Notes: a model not told the origin generated them from the sequence alone. 64,000 nt of DNA from Streptomyces sp. NBC_00704 (GCF_036226605.1 NZ_CP109000.1:5018501-5082500), one strand, 5' to 3'; positions 10,268 through 20,913 are shown, counted from the stretch's first letter. Translations and numbers: made by a program.

Positions 10268-11341
10268 GTGCGTCTGAATTCTCGGAGGACCGGACTGACC
10301 CGGGCCGCGGTGACCGTCGCGGTCGTCGCCCTCGCCGCCGCGGGCTGCGGCAAGTCCAGCAACGACTCGGGCACCGCCGGTGACACGGAGTCCGGCAAGT
10401 ACTCCGGCAAGGGCATCGGCCTCGCCTACGACATCGGCGGAAAGGGCGACCAGTCCTTCAACGACGCCGCCTACGCCGGTTTCCAGAAGGCCGAGAAGGA
10501 GTTCAAGATCGGCGGCCAGGACATCGAGCCGCAGGACGGCGAGTCCGACGCGGACAAGGTCCAGCGGCTCACCCAGCTGGCTCAGTCCGGCTTCAATCCG
10601 GTGATCGGCGTCGGCTTCGTCTACGCGCCCGCCGTCAAGGCCGTCGCCGCCAAGTTCCCGAAGACCACCTTCGGGATCATCGACGACGAGCAGGTGCAGG
10701 CCAAGAACGTGGCCGACCTGGTCTTCCACGAGGAGCAGGCCTCCTACCTGGCCGGCGTCGCCGCGGCCAAGGCCTCCAAGAAGGCCCACATCGGCTTCAT
10801 AGGCGGCGTGGACATCCCGCTGATCCACAAGTTCGAGGCCGGTTACGTCCAGGGCGCCAAGTCGGTCGACCCGAAGATCAAGATCGAGTCCCAGTACCTG
10901 ACGGAGACGCCCCAGGAGGGCGGCTTCTCCAGCCCCGACAAGGGCAAGGACGCGGCCGGCGGCCAGATCGAGGCCGGCGCCGACGTGCTGTACCACGCGG
11001 CCGGGCTGTCCGGGCAGGGCGTGATCTCCGAGGCGGCCGCCAAGAAGGTGTGGGTCGTCGGGGTCGACTCCGACCAGTACAGCCAGAGCTCGCTGGCGGC
11101 GTACAAGGACTCCATCCTCGGCTCGGCGCTCAAGAACGTCGGCGGCGCGGTCTACGACCTGGTGAAGTCCGTCGTCGACGGCAAGCCCCTGTCCGGCGTG
11201 GTGCGCGGCAGCCTCTCCAACAACGGCGTGGGCTTCGCCGACTCCAACCCGAAGTACAAGGCCATGACCGACGTCGTCACGGCCGTCGACAAGGCCAAGA
11301 AGGACATCGTCGACGGCACGGTCACGGTCAACACGAAGTAA
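10268..11341 (+). CDS. BMP/PnrA-type nucleoside-binding lipoprotein
   Basis: 357 residues from GTG 10268, with AAGGGG 8 bases upstream. A signal peptide with lipobox ALAAAGC puts the lipid-linked Cys at 27. The mature part is a basic membrane protein (Bmp/PnrA) substrate-binding fold: GLAYDIGGKGDQSFNDAAY, EPQDGESDADKVQRL, FPKTTFGIIDDEQ, VFHEEQASYLAGVAA. This family delivers purine or pyrimidine nucleosides to ABC importers. It is highly similar to the next gene (11575), evidently by duplication. The permease and ATPase genes follow at 12885-16947. It has its own operator-bearing promoter and is followed by a terminator, so it is a single-gene unit. Confidence 0.95.
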   Translation: MRLNSRRTGLTRAAVTVAVVALAAAGCGKSSNDSGTAGDTESGKYSGKGIGLAYDIGGKGDQSFNDAAYAGFQKAEKEFKIGGQDIEPQDGESDADKVQRLTQLAQSGFNPVIGVGFVYAPAVKAVAAKFPKTTFGIIDDEQVQAKNVADLVFHEEQASYLAGVAAAKASKKAHIGFIGGVDIPLIHKFEAGYVQGAKSVDPKIKIESQYLTETPQEGGFSSPDKGKDAAGGQIEAGADVLYHAAGLSGQGVISEAAAKKVWVVGVDSDQYSQSSLAAYKDSILGSALKNVGGAVYDLVKSVVDGKPLSGVVRGSLSNNGVGFADSNPKYKAMTDVVTAVDKAKKDIVDGTVTVNTK

Positions 11342-11403
11342 CGGCCGGAAAAGTCCTTACGGCGCCCGGCGGCTGCGCCCTTACGAGCGTCTTCGCAGCC
11401 CAT

Positions 11404-11430
11404 ACGCCCCTTGCCTCCCGCAAGGGGCGT
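11404..11430 (+). terminator. terminator after first BMP gene
   Basis: ACGCCCCTTGC (11404-11414) pairs perfectly with GCAAGGGGCGT (11420-11430) around a 5-base loop. There is no T-run, as is common in streptomycetes. Confidence 0.75.
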
Positions 11431-11507
11431 TCCGCTGTCCGTAACCTGGGCTCCATCTGTGGCCACAGCTCGGTAACGGACCGGACAGAAGGGTTTTTCC
11501 GTCTGGT

Positions 11508-11519
11508 CTACGCGCGTTA
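11508..11519. promoter_or_regulatory. nucleoside operator, imperfect copy (CTACGCGCGTTA)
   Basis: Same 10/12 match as at 10143, overlapping the -10 box TACGCT (11518-11523) for the second BMP gene. The flank T before it and GTTAC after it are shared with the first copy. Confidence 0.75.
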
Positions 11520-11574
11520 CGCTGCGGCGGAACCAGCGCCTGGTTTGGGCGCTTGCACAAAGGAGTCAAGTTCC

Positions 11575-12627
11575 ATGCGCCGGGTGTCCCGAATCGCGGC
11601 TGCGGGTGTAGCCACCGCAGCTCTCGCCGTGACCGTTTCCGCTTGTGGAAGCTCGTCCACGTCGTCGTCCTCGTCCAACAGCAGTGACAAGAACCTGGGC
11701 CTCGCGCTCGCGTACGACGTCGGCGGCAAGGGCGACCAGTCCTTCAACGACGCCGCCACGGCCGGCCTGGAGAAGGCCGACAAGGAGTTCGGCTACAAGT
11801 CCTCCGCCGTCGAGCCGCAGGACGGCGAGTCCGACGCGGACAAGGTGCAGCGCCTGGAGAGCCTTGCCAAGCAGGGCTACAACCCGGTGATCGGCGTCGG
11901 CTTCGCCTACGCTCCGGCCGTCAAGACGGTCGCCGCCAAGTACCCGAAGACCACCTTCGGCATCGTCGACGACGAGCAGATCAAGGCCGACAACGTCGCC
12001 GACCTGGTCTTCCACGAGGAGCAGGCCTCCTACCTCGCCGGCGTCGCCGCCGCCAAGGCCACCAAGACCAACACCGTCGGCTTCGTCGGCGGCGTGGACG
12101 TCCCCCTGATCCACAAGTTCGAGGCCGGCTTCAAGCAGGGCGTCGAGGACACCAAGAAGGGCGTCAAGGTCAAGTCGCAGTACCTGACCGAGACCGCCGC
12201 CGAGGGCGGCTTCTCCAGCCCCGACAAGGGCGAGAGCGCCGCCGAGGGCCAGATCGACGCGGGCGCGGACGTCGTCTACGCCGCCGCGGGTCTGTCCGGC
12301 CAGGGCGTCATCAAGGCCGCGAACGCCCACAAGGTCTGGGCCATCGGCGTCGACTCCGACCAGTACAAGCAGGACGCGCTGAAGGCCTACAAGGCGTCGA
12401 TCCTGACGTCGGCCATGAAGAACGTCGAGGGCGCGGTCTACACGCTGGCCAAGTCCGTGCACGACGGCAAGCCGGCCACCGGCGTCGTCCGCGGCAGCCT
12501 CGAGAACGGCGGCGTGAGCGTGTCGAACTCGAACCCGGCCTTCGCGGGCAACGCCGACATCCAGGCCGCGATCAAGAAGGCCGAAGAGGGCATCAAGAGC
12601 GGCGCCATCACGGTGAAGACCTCCTGA
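11575..12627 (+). CDS. BMP/PnrA-type nucleoside-binding lipoprotein (second copy)
   Basis: 350 residues from ATG 11575, with AAAGGAG at 11559-11565. Lipobox VSAC gives a lipidated Cys24, followed by a Ser-rich linker. The fold motifs repeat those of the first copy (LAYDVGGKGDQSFNDAAT, EPQDGESDADKVQRLESL, YPKTTFGIVDDEQ, VFHEEQASYLAGV), so the two proteins probably share the transporter encoded just downstream but may differ in nucleoside preference. Operator at its promoter; a strong hairpin follows it. It lies outside the membrane, anchored by lipid. Confidence 0.95.
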   Translation: MRRVSRIAAAGVATAALAVTVSACGSSSTSSSSSNSSDKNLGLALAYDVGGKGDQSFNDAATAGLEKADKEFGYKSSAVEPQDGESDADKVQRLESLAKQGYNPVIGVGFAYAPAVKTVAAKYPKTTFGIVDDEQIKADNVADLVFHEEQASYLAGVAAAKATKTNTVGFVGGVDVPLIHKFEAGFKQGVEDTKKGVKVKSQYLTETAAEGGFSSPDKGESAAEGQIDAGADVVYAAAGLSGQGVIKAANAHKVWAIGVDSDQYKQDALKAYKASILTSAMKNVEGAVYTLAKSVHDGKPATGVVRGSLENGGVSVSNSNPAFAGNADIQAAIKKAEEGIKSGAITVKTS

Positions 12628-12696
12628 CCCCACGGTGCTGACCCGGTCAGAACCCTTGGCCGGGGACCCGCTGCAATGACAGCGTTACGGCCACGG

Positions 12697-12733
12697 AACG
12701 GGGCGCGGAGAGAATGTCTCCTCGCGCCCCGTT
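12697..12733 (+). terminator. terminator after second BMP gene
   Basis: AACGGGGCGCG (12697-12707) pairs with CGCGCCCCGTT (12723-12733), and GAGA/TCTC pair within the loop. Confidence 0.75.
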
Positions 12734-12843
12734 CGCGCGGCAGAATGCTCGGAACCGGTCGGACCCGATCGAGACGGCCCACCAAACGGACGTCAAGATC
12801 ATCAAAGGCCGATCAGATCCGGGCACTACTTAAAGCAGGGGCG

Positions 12844-12855
12844 CTACGCGCGTAG
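12844..12855. promoter_or_regulatory. nucleoside operator, perfect (CTACGCGCGTAG)
   Basis: Perfect 12-bp palindrome 29 bp before the AUC start of the ABC ATPase gene, just downstream of an AT-rich stretch (ACTACTTAAAGC) that could hold the -10 box. A bound repressor here would cover the transcription start of the transporter-cdd-deoA operon. Confidence 0.85.
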
Positions 12856-12884
12856 AGCGGCCCCTTTCCCAAGGAGAGTGCGCC

Positions 12885-14566
<1,682 letters not shown>

Positions 14567-14570
<4 letters not shown>

Positions 14571-15688
14571 AGAAGTTCGACAAGGAGCGAGTGCTCCTCG
14601 CGGTGGCCGGCCCGGTCATCGCGATCGTCGCGGCGATCCTGCTGACCTCGGTCGTGCTGATCGCCTCGGGCAAGAGCCCGATCGAGCCCTACACGCTCAT
14701 GCTGGAGCAGGCCGGCTACTCCGACGTCCAGGTCCTGATCGTCAACCAGGCCTCGATGTACTACATCGCCGCCCTGTCGGTCGCCATCGGCTTCCGGATG
14801 AACCTGTTCAACATCGGCGTCGACGGCCAGTACCGCCTCGCCGCCATGATGACCGCCGTGGTCGGCGCGAACATCGCCCTGCCGTCCGCCCTCCAGATCC
14901 CGCTGCTGCTCCTGGTCGGCGTGCTCACCGGCGCGTTCTGGGCCGGCATCGCGGGCGTCCTGAAGGTCACCCGCGGCGTCAGCGAGGTCGTCGCGACGAT
15001 CATGCTGAACGCGATCGCCACCAGCGTCATCGGCTACCTCACCCTCGACGACATCTGGGGCGTGCAGGTCGGCAACAACAACACCACCGGCGTCATGAAG
15101 GACTCCGGCTGGGTGCCCGGCATCAACCTGGGCGCGGACGTCGGCGAGATCTACGGCCTGGTCTTCCTCGCCATCGCCCTCGGCATCGTCTACTGGGTCG
15201 TCCTCAACCGCACCCGCTTCGGCTTCGACCTGCGCGCCACCGGCGAGTCCGAGACGGCCGCCGCGGCCTCCGGCGTCGACGCCAAGAGGATGGTCCTCAC
15301 CGCCATGCTGATCTCCGGCGGCATCGCGGGCCTGTCCGGCCTGCCCCTGCTGCTCGGCGACGCCCACACCTACAGCCTGAGCTTCCCCACGGGCCTCGGC
15401 TTCACCGGCATCACCATCGCGCTGCTCGGCCGCAACAACCCGGTCGGCATCGCCTTCGCCGCGCTGCTCATCGCCTTCCTCGACAAGGCCTCTCCCGCCC
15501 TCGACTACGCGACCCCGGTCGCGTACGAGAAGGAGATCGCCACGATCATGCAGGGCCTCATCGTCTTCGCGGTCGTCATCTCGTACGAGGCCGTACGCCA
15601 GTGGGGCCTGCGCCGCCAGCAGAAGCGCGTCGGCGCCGAGCTGGCCGCGGCCGCCGCCCAGAACACCAAGAAGGAGGTGGCGGCCTGA
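14567..15688 (+). CDS. nucleoside ABC importer permease 1
   Basis: 373 residues; ATG 14567 overlaps the ATPase stop by 4 bases. Multi-pass membrane protein of the BPD_transp_2 (RbsC/NupP) family, with about 9-10 hydrophobic segments. Conserved regions are ALSVAIGFRMNLFNIGVDGQ near 65-84, GVSEVVATIMLNAIA near 138-152 and DLRATGESETAAAASGVDAK near 221-240, the last being the coupling loop for the ATPase. It forms a heterodimer with permease 2. The short Lys/Ala tail (GAELAAAAAQNTKKEVAA) is cytoplasmic. Transcription from the palindrome-bearing promoter before the ATPase gene is likely. Confidence 0.93.
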
Positions 15689-16947
15689 TGTCCACGACCA
15701 CCGTCGCCAAGCAGCAGGCGAAGAAGCCCGCCAAGGGCCGCCGCATGTCGCTCCCGGTCCTCCTGCTGGTCATCGCGGGCGTCCTGGTGCTGACCTCCGT
15801 CGTCCGCCTCATCACGGGCGCGGACGGCATCACCTCCACCGGCCAGATGTCCACGGCGCTGCGCCTCGCCGTCCCGATCGGCCTCGCCGGCCTCGGCGGC
15901 CTGTGGGCCGAGCGCGCGGGCGTCGTCAACATCGGCCTCGAAGGCATGATGATCCTCGGCACCTGGTTCGGCGCCTGGGCGGGCTACCAGTGGGGCCCGT
16001 GGACGGGCGTCGCCTTCGGCATCATCGGCGGCGCGCTCGGCGCCGTCCTGCACGCCATCGCGACCGTCACGTTCAACGTGAACCACATCGTCTCCGGTGT
16101 GGCCATCAACATCCTGGCCCTGGGCACCACCCGCTACCTGTCGAAGTTCACCTTCGAAGGCGTCCCGCAGGGCTCCTCCAAGCAGTCCCCGCCGATCGAC
16201 TCGCTGGGCACCTTCGACATCCCCGGCCTGTCGGGCTGGCTGAACACGCTCAACGAGAAGCACTGGTTCCTGATCTCGGACGTCGCCGGCCTGGTCGGCG
16301 GTCTGATCACCAACCTGTCGCCGCTGACGGTCGTCGCCGTCGCCCTCGTCCCCGCCACCTGGTGGGTGCTGTGGCGCACCGCGTTCGGCCTGCGCCTGCG
16401 GTCCTGCGGCGAGAACCCGGTGGCCGCCGAGTCCCTCGGCGTCAACGTGTACAAGTACAAGTACATCGCCGTGATCATCTCGGGCGGCTTCGCCGGCCTC
16501 GGCGGCGCGTTCCTGTCGATCGTGGCGTCCAACGTGTACCTGGACGGCCAGACGGCCGGCCGCGGTTACATCGGTCTCGCCGCGATGATCTTCGGCAACT
16601 GGATGCCGGGCGGCCTGGCCCTCGGCGCGGGCCTGTTCGGCTACACCGACAGCCTCAACCTGCGCGGCGGCACGACCAACGTGCACGCGCTGATCCTGCT
16701 GCTCGCGATCCTGCTGGTGTTCGGCGCGGCCTACCTGGCGTGGAAGAAGAAGTACGTCCCCGCCGTCGTCACCGCGCTCGTCTCGGCGCTGATGTTCGTC
16801 TGGTACGTCGGCACCGACGAGGTCCCGCGCCAGGTCGTCACGGCCGCGCCGTACGTCGTCACCCTGCTGGTGCTCTCGCTGTCCGCGCAGTCCCTGCGGA
16901 TGCCCAAGGCGGACGGCATGCCGTACCGGAAGGGCCAGGGCAAGTGA
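15688..16947 (+). CDS. nucleoside ABC importer permease 2
   Basis: 419 residues; ATG 15688 shares one base with the preceding stop and has AAGGAGG upstream. It begins with a basic cytoplasmic tail (KQQAKKPAKGRRM), then multiple transmembrane helices of the BPD_transp_2 family. AERAGVVNIGLEGMMILGTW is the typical EGxM region and RSCGENPVAAESLGVNVYKY the ATPase coupling loop. Two extra hydrophobic segments at the C-terminus (AAYLAWKKKYVPAVVTALVS, then VVTLLVLSLS) make it longer than usual. The GTG of cytidine deaminase overlaps its stop (GTGA), so uptake and catabolism are translationally coupled. Confidence 0.93.
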   Translation: MSTTTVAKQQAKKPAKGRRMSLPVLLLVIAGVLVLTSVVRLITGADGITSTGQMSTALRLAVPIGLAGLGGLWAERAGVVNIGLEGMMILGTWFGAWAGYQWGPWTGVAFGIIGGALGAVLHAIATVTFNVNHIVSGVAINILALGTTRYLSKFTFEGVPQGSSKQSPPIDSLGTFDIPGLSGWLNTLNEKHWFLISDVAGLVGGLITNLSPLTVVAVALVPATWWVLWRTAFGLRLRSCGENPVAAESLGVNVYKYKYIAVIISGGFAGLGGAFLSIVASNVYLDGQTAGRGYIGLAAMIFGNWMPGGLALGAGLFGYTDSLNLRGGTTNVHALILLLAILLVFGAAYLAWKKKYVPAVVTALVSALMFVWYVGTDEVPRQVVTAAPYVVTLLVLSLSAQSLRMPKADGMPYRKGQGK

Positions 16948-17345
16948 CCCCGCGCCCCGACGTCGACTGGGCGGCGCTGCGCGAGCTGGCCCGCGAGGCC
17001 ATGACCCACGCGTACGCCCCCTACTCGGGCTACCCGGTCGGCGTCGCCGCCCTGGTCGACGACGGCCGCACGGTCTCCGGCTGCAACGTCGAGAACGCCT
17101 CCTACGGCATCGGCCTGTGCGCCGAGTGCGGGCTCGTCTCGGAGTTGCAGCGGACCGGCGGCGGACGGCTGACGCACTTCACCTGCGTCGACGGCCGGGG
17201 CGAGATCCTCGTCCCGTGCGGCCGCTGCCGGCAGCTGCTGCACGAGTTCGGCGGCCCCGGCCTGCTCCTGGAGACCCCGGCGGGCATCCTGCCCCTGTCC
17301 GAGATGCTGCCCCAGGCCTTCGGCCCGGACCATCTCACCAAGTGA
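16944..17345 (+). CDS. cdd: cytidine deaminase
   Basis: 133 residues from GTG 16944, which overlaps the permease stop by 4 bases. Converts cytidine and deoxycytidine to uridine and deoxyuridine in the cytoplasm. Zinc ligands are Cys59 (CAE), Cys92 and Cys95 (PCGRC), with Glu61 as the proton shuttle. YAPYSGYPVGVAAL and CNVENASYGIGLCAE are the substrate-binding loops. The usual CAERTA is CAECGL here. Short homotetrameric type by length. It is the fourth gene of the transport operon, and a large hairpin separates it from deoA. Confidence 0.95.
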   Translation: MTPRPDVDWAALRELAREAMTHAYAPYSGYPVGVAALVDDGRTVSGCNVENASYGIGLCAECGLVSELQRTGGGRLTHFTCVDGRGEILVPCGRCRQLLHEFGGPGLLLETPAGILPLSEMLPQAFGPDHLTK

Positions 17346-17348
17346 TTC

Positions 17349-17400
17349 CCGTACGGCCCCTCCGAGTCGCCCCGGCGGCTCGCCGCGAGGGGCCGTACGG
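17349..17400 (+). promoter_or_regulatory. 52-nt hairpin between cdd and deoA
   Basis: CCGTACGGCCCCTC (17349-17362) pairs perfectly with GAGGGGCCGTACGG (17387-17400). The loop can pair again (CGAG/CTCG, CGCC/GGCG). It starts 3 bases after the cdd stop and ends 30 bases before deoA. It could be a partial terminator, an RNase processing site or an mRNA stabiliser that sets the deoA:cdd ratio. Confidence 0.75.
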
Positions 17401-17430
17401 CTTCTGGAACCCTCGGAAGGAAGCCAAGCC

Positions 17431-18714
17431 ATGGCCATGGACGCCATCTCCGTCATCCGCACCAAGCGGGACCGCGGCGAGCTCAGCGACGCACAGATCG
17501 ACTGGGTCATCGACGCGTACACCCGCGGGGAGGTCGCCGACGAGCAGATGTCCGCGCTCGCGATGGCCATCCTCCTCAACGGCATGAACCGCCGTGAGAT
17601 CGCCCGCTGGACCGCCGCGATGATCGCCTCCGGCGAGCGCATGGAGTTCTCCTCCCTGTCCCGCCCCACGGCCGACAAGCACTCCACCGGCGGCGTCGGC
17701 GACAAGATCACCCTCCCGCTGGCCCCCCTGGTGGCGGCCTGCGGCGCGGCCGTCCCGCAGCTCTCCGGCCGCGGCCTCGGCCACACCGGCGGCACGCTGG
17801 ACAAGCTGGAGTCGATCCCCGGCTGGCGCGCGCTGCTCTCCAACGAGGAGATGCTGTCGGTGCTGGACGGCACCGGCGCGGTGATCTGCGCGGCGGGCGA
17901 CGGCCTGGCCCCGGCCGACAAGAAGCTGTACGCCCTGCGCGACGTCACCGGCACCGTGGAGGCGATCCCGCTGATCGCCTCGTCGATCATGTCGAAGAAG
18001 ATCGCCGAGGGCACGGGCTCGCTGGTCCTGGACGTGAAGGTCGGCACCGGCGCCTTCATGAAGACCATCGAGGACGCCCGTGAGCTGGCCTCCACGATGG
18101 TCGGCCTCGGCACCGACCACGGCGTGAAGACCGTCGCGCTGCTGACCGACATGTCCACCCCCCTCGGACTGACCGCGGGCAACGCCCTGGAGGTCCGCGA
18201 GTCGGTCGAGGTCCTGGCCGGCGGCGGCCCCGCGGACGTCGTGGAGCTGACGGTCGCGCTGGCCCGCGAGATGCTCGACGCGGCCGGCGTCAAGGACGCC
18301 GACCCGGCGAAGGCGCTGGCCGACGGCTCGGCCATGGACGTGTGGCGCCGCATGATCGCGGCCCAGGGCGGCGACCCGGACGCGCCGCTGCCCACCTCGA
18401 GGGAACAGCACGTGATCAAGGCCCCGGCCACGGGCGTCCTGACCCGCCTCGACGCCTACGACATCGGCGTCGCCGCCTGGCGTCTCGGCGCGGGCCGCGC
18501 CCGCAAGGAGGACCCGGTGCAGGCGGGCGCCGGCGTCGAGCTGCACGCCAGGCCCGGCGACACGGTCACGGCCGGCCAGCCGCTGCTCACCCTGCACACC
18601 GACACCCCGGAGCGCTTCGACTACGCCCTCCAGGCCGTCGAGGGCGCGTACGACGTCGAGGCCCCCGGGACGGCCTTCACCGCGTCCCCGGTCGTGCTGG
18701 AGCGCATCGCCTGA
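17431..18714 (+). CDS. deoA: thymidine phosphorylase
   Basis: 427 residues from ATG 17431 with GGAAGGAAG upstream (ATG 17437 is two codons in). Pyrimidine nucleoside phosphorylase that splits thymidine or deoxyuridine with phosphate into the base and deoxyribose-1-phosphate. The family signature SGRGLGHTGGTLDKLESIPG spans 112-131. KHSTGGVGDK (83-92) is the phosphate loop, and SSIMSKKIAEGTGSLVLDVK lies in the active-site domain. The usual length is about 430-440. Last gene of the ABC-cdd-deoA unit. Its product is the substrate of the mutase/aldolase steps encoded at 40280 and 35045. Confidence 0.96.
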   Translation: MAMDAISVIRTKRDRGELSDAQIDWVIDAYTRGEVADEQMSALAMAILLNGMNRREIARWTAAMIASGERMEFSSLSRPTADKHSTGGVGDKITLPLAPLVAACGAAVPQLSGRGLGHTGGTLDKLESIPGWRALLSNEEMLSVLDGTGAVICAAGDGLAPADKKLYALRDVTGTVEAIPLIASSIMSKKIAEGTGSLVLDVKVGTGAFMKTIEDARELASTMVGLGTDHGVKTVALLTDMSTPLGLTAGNALEVRESVEVLAGGGPADVVELTVALAREMLDAAGVKDADPAKALADGSAMDVWRRMIAAQGGDPDAPLPTSREQHVIKAPATGVLTRLDAYDIGVAAWRLGAGRARKEDPVQAGAGVELHARPGDTVTAGQPLLTLHTDTPERFDYALQAVEGAYDVEAPGTAFTASPVVLERIA

Positions 18715-18843
18715 CCTGGCCTGACCTGGCCCGCGGCACCGGCCGCCGGGTCACGGCCCTCTTTCGGGTGAACGGGATCGGTGGACCGCCGCCGGTCCCG
18801 TTCGGCATGCTGGACTCGGTGACGCACCGACAAGGAGACCGCC

Positions 18844-19437
18844 ATGAGCGCACTCACGGTCGACCACTCCACGGCCGAAAGCCACGAGTGGGACGGCCTC
18901 GTCCGGATCTGGCAGGAGACGGACGCGCCCGAGGGCTGCAAGGTGGAGATCATCGAGGGGATCGTCACCGTGGCACCACCACCGTCCAACGCCCACAACG
19001 ACATCGCGGACCAAGTGCAGCGAGAGCTGTACCAGGTCATCCCGCGGGAGTGGGGCATCTACCAGACGTTGGGCACGGCAGTGCCGTCACGTGAGGGGCT
19101 CTACATCCCGGACATCGCGGTGGCGCCCAAGGAGGTCCTGCGAGCGGAGGACGGCAACTGCATTCCCGCGTCCGCGGCCGAGCTGGTCGTCGAGATCACA
19201 TCCAAGACCAACGCGAGCAACGACCGCATCAAGAAGGCTGCCGGCTATGCCCAAGCCGGTGTCCCGCTGTACCTCCTCATCGACGGTTGGGCACCGGGCG
19301 GACCGACCGTCACCCTGTACGGGGAGCCTCACGGGGACGTCTACCGCGTCCTGTGGGCAGGCAAGTTCGGTAACACCGTAGAGCTGCCCGAGCCGTTCGG
19401 GGTGAAGCTGGACACCGGCGAGTTCCCCGCCGAGTAG
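18844..19437 (+). CDS. Uma2-family (DUF820) PD-(D/E)XK-like protein
   Basis: 197 residues from ATG 18844 with AAGGAG upstream. Uma2/DUF820 fold, related to restriction-endonuclease-like nucleases: EGIVTVAPPPSNAHNDIADQ, YIPDIAVAPKEV and AELVVEITSKTNASND hold the Asp...Glu-x-Thr/Lys active-site pattern, and KAAGYAQAGVPLYLLID closes the core. These proteins occur in many copies in streptomycetes and cyanobacteria, and their function is not established. No partner gene adjoins it, and codon use looks slightly less GC-extreme than its neighbours. Nuclease activity is possible but unproved. Confidence 0.85.
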   Translation: MSALTVDHSTAESHEWDGLVRIWQETDAPEGCKVEIIEGIVTVAPPPSNAHNDIADQVQRELYQVIPREWGIYQTLGTAVPSREGLYIPDIAVAPKEVLRAEDGNCIPASAAELVVEITSKTNASNDRIKKAAGYAQAGVPLYLLIDGWAPGGPTVTLYGEPHGDVYRVLWAGKFGNTVELPEPFGVKLDTGEFPAE

Positions 19438-19491
19438 GCCGGTCTTCGGGCCCCGCCGATGAGTTGAGGCGTCGCGCACGGTCTACCGATC

Positions 19492-19845
19492 GTGGAAGCG
19501 ACGACACCCCCCGTGCTCACCCTGACCGGACCGGTCGCCCGAGAACAGGCGACCGGGCTGGGCGACGCCGTGTTCGCGCTGCTCGCCGGAGAGGAGACCG
19601 GGGTCGTCGTCTGCGACGTCGTCGGCATCGGACCGCCCGGGCTGGCCGCCGTCGACCTGCTGGCGCGGCTCCAGCTGGCCGCCCGGCGGGCCGGCGGACG
19701 GATACGGCTGCGCGGCCCGGACCCCGCGCTACGCGCCCTGCTCGACCTCGTCGGACTCCCCGTCGAGGTGGAGGGGGAGGCCGAAGAGGGGGAACCAGCG
19801 CTGGGTGTCGAGGTAGAAGTGGAACCCGGTGAGCCGGCCCTCTGA
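19492..19845 (+). CDS. small STAS-domain protein
   Basis: 117 residues from GTG 19492. The first 90 residues form a STAS fold (LTLTGPVAREQATGLGDAVF, then VVVCDVVGIGPPGLAAVDLL). These occur in anti-sigma-factor antagonists and MlaB-like proteins. The usual phosphorylatable Ser in the DxSG(L) motif is not present (VVGIGPPGL), so it is probably not switched by phosphorylation. The C-terminal tail is Glu-rich and overlaps, on the other strand, the last 117 bp of the sigma factor gene. No anti-sigma kinase adjoins it. Confidence 0.7.
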   Translation: MEATTPPVLTLTGPVAREQATGLGDAVFALLAGEETGVVVCDVVGIGPPGLAAVDLLARLQLAARRAGGRIRLRGPDPALRALLDLVGLPVEVEGEAEEGEPALGVEVEVEPGEPAL

Positions 19846-20745
19846 GATCTCCAGGACCTGGATCGCCCAGGGGGTGTGGCCGCCCTTCTCCGGGTCGGGC
19901 TTGTACTGGGCGAAGCCGGGCAGGCCGTTGACCTGGACCGGCAGCAGCCGCGAGCCCTCGCAGGCGGAGCCGAACGTGGTCATGAAGCCCGCGATGTCGT
20001 CATGGCCGGTCAGCCACAGGTCGAACGGCGGCATCGTCATGACCGCGTCCTCGTGCAGCAGGGCCGTCAGCGCCGTCATGTCGTAGCCCTCGAAGGCCGC
20101 CACATAGCGTTCGAGGAGCTTCTGCTGCTCCTCGTCCAGCGGGTCCGACACCGCCGCGTCCGCGCCGGAGGCCTTCTGCTCGGCGAGCGTCGCCCGCGCC
20201 CGCTGCAACGCGCTGTTGACCGAGGCGACCGAGGTGTCGAGCAGTTCGGCGACCTCGCTCGCCCGCCACGCCAGCACCTCCCGCAGGATCAGCACGACCC
20301 GCTGCTTGGGCGGGAGCTGCTGCAACGCGGCCATGAACGCCAGCCGCACCGACTCCTTGGCGATCGCCGCCTCGGCCGGGTCCTCCACCGTGGGCAGCAC
20401 GCGCGCGTCGGGCATGGGTTCCAGCCAGGTGTTGTCGGGGCGCGGGGAGAGCGCGGCCCGGGCGAGCGGGGTGGAGTCGGTGAGGTCCATCGGGCGGGCC
20501 CGCTTGTTGCCGGCCGTCAGCATGTCCAGGCAGACGTTGGTGGCGATCCGGTACAGCCACGAGCGCAGACTGGAGCGGCCCTCGAACTTGTCGTAGCTGC
20601 GCCAGGCGCGCACCAGGGTGTCCTGCACCGCGTCCTCCGCCTCGAAGGACGAGCCGAGCATGCGGTAGCAGTACCCGGTCAGCTCGGTCCGGTGCTTCTC
20701 CAGTGCGACGTCGAGTTCTGTCGTCGTCGCCGTGCCGTTGCCCAT
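19729..20745 (-). CDS. ECF sigma factor with C-terminal SnoaL-like domain
   Basis: 338 residues from ATG 20745 with an AGGGG ribosome binding site; an upstream extension is possible but not conserved-looking. Region 2 is near 20-85 (YCYRMLGSSFEAEDAVQDTL, SLRSWLYRIATNVCLDML). Region 4 is near 150-205 (LPPKQRVVLILREVLAWRAS, EVAELLDTSVASVNSALQRA). It is followed by a SnoaL/NTF2-like domain (about 220-330, LLERYVAAFEGYDMTALTAL, HEDAVMTMPPFDLWLTG). Such fused sigma factors (SigG/SigJ-like groups) are controlled by their own C-terminal domain rather than by a separate anti-sigma factor. The regulon is unknown. Its 3' end is convergent with and overlaps the STAS gene. Confidence 0.93.
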   Translation of the reverse strand: MGNGTATTTELDVALEKHRTELTGYCYRMLGSSFEAEDAVQDTLVRAWRSYDKFEGRSSLRSWLYRIATNVCLDMLTAGNKRARPMDLTDSTPLARAALSPRPDNTWLEPMPDARVLPTVEDPAEAAIAKESVRLAFMAALQQLPPKQRVVLILREVLAWRASEVAELLDTSVASVNSALQRARATLAEQKASGADAAVSDPLDEEQQKLLERYVAAFEGYDMTALTALLHEDAVMTMPPFDLWLTGHDDIAGFMTTFGSACEGSRLLPVQVNGLPGFAQYKPDPEKGGHTPWAIQVLEISEGRLTGFHFYLDTQRWFPLFGLPLHLDGESDEVEQGA

Positions 20746-20913
20746 CGTCCACCCCTGCCGCTCGGCCGCCACCCCGGTGGCCGTCCCGTCACGCGTCTGC
20801 GCGCCCAGCACTCCGGAAGCTACCGCAGCCCACTGACAATGGCCTGCCGAGTTGATGAAAGCGCAGGTGGGAAGGGGGCTGTGAGCCGTGCTCCGGCGGG
20901 GCTGCGCGGGACG

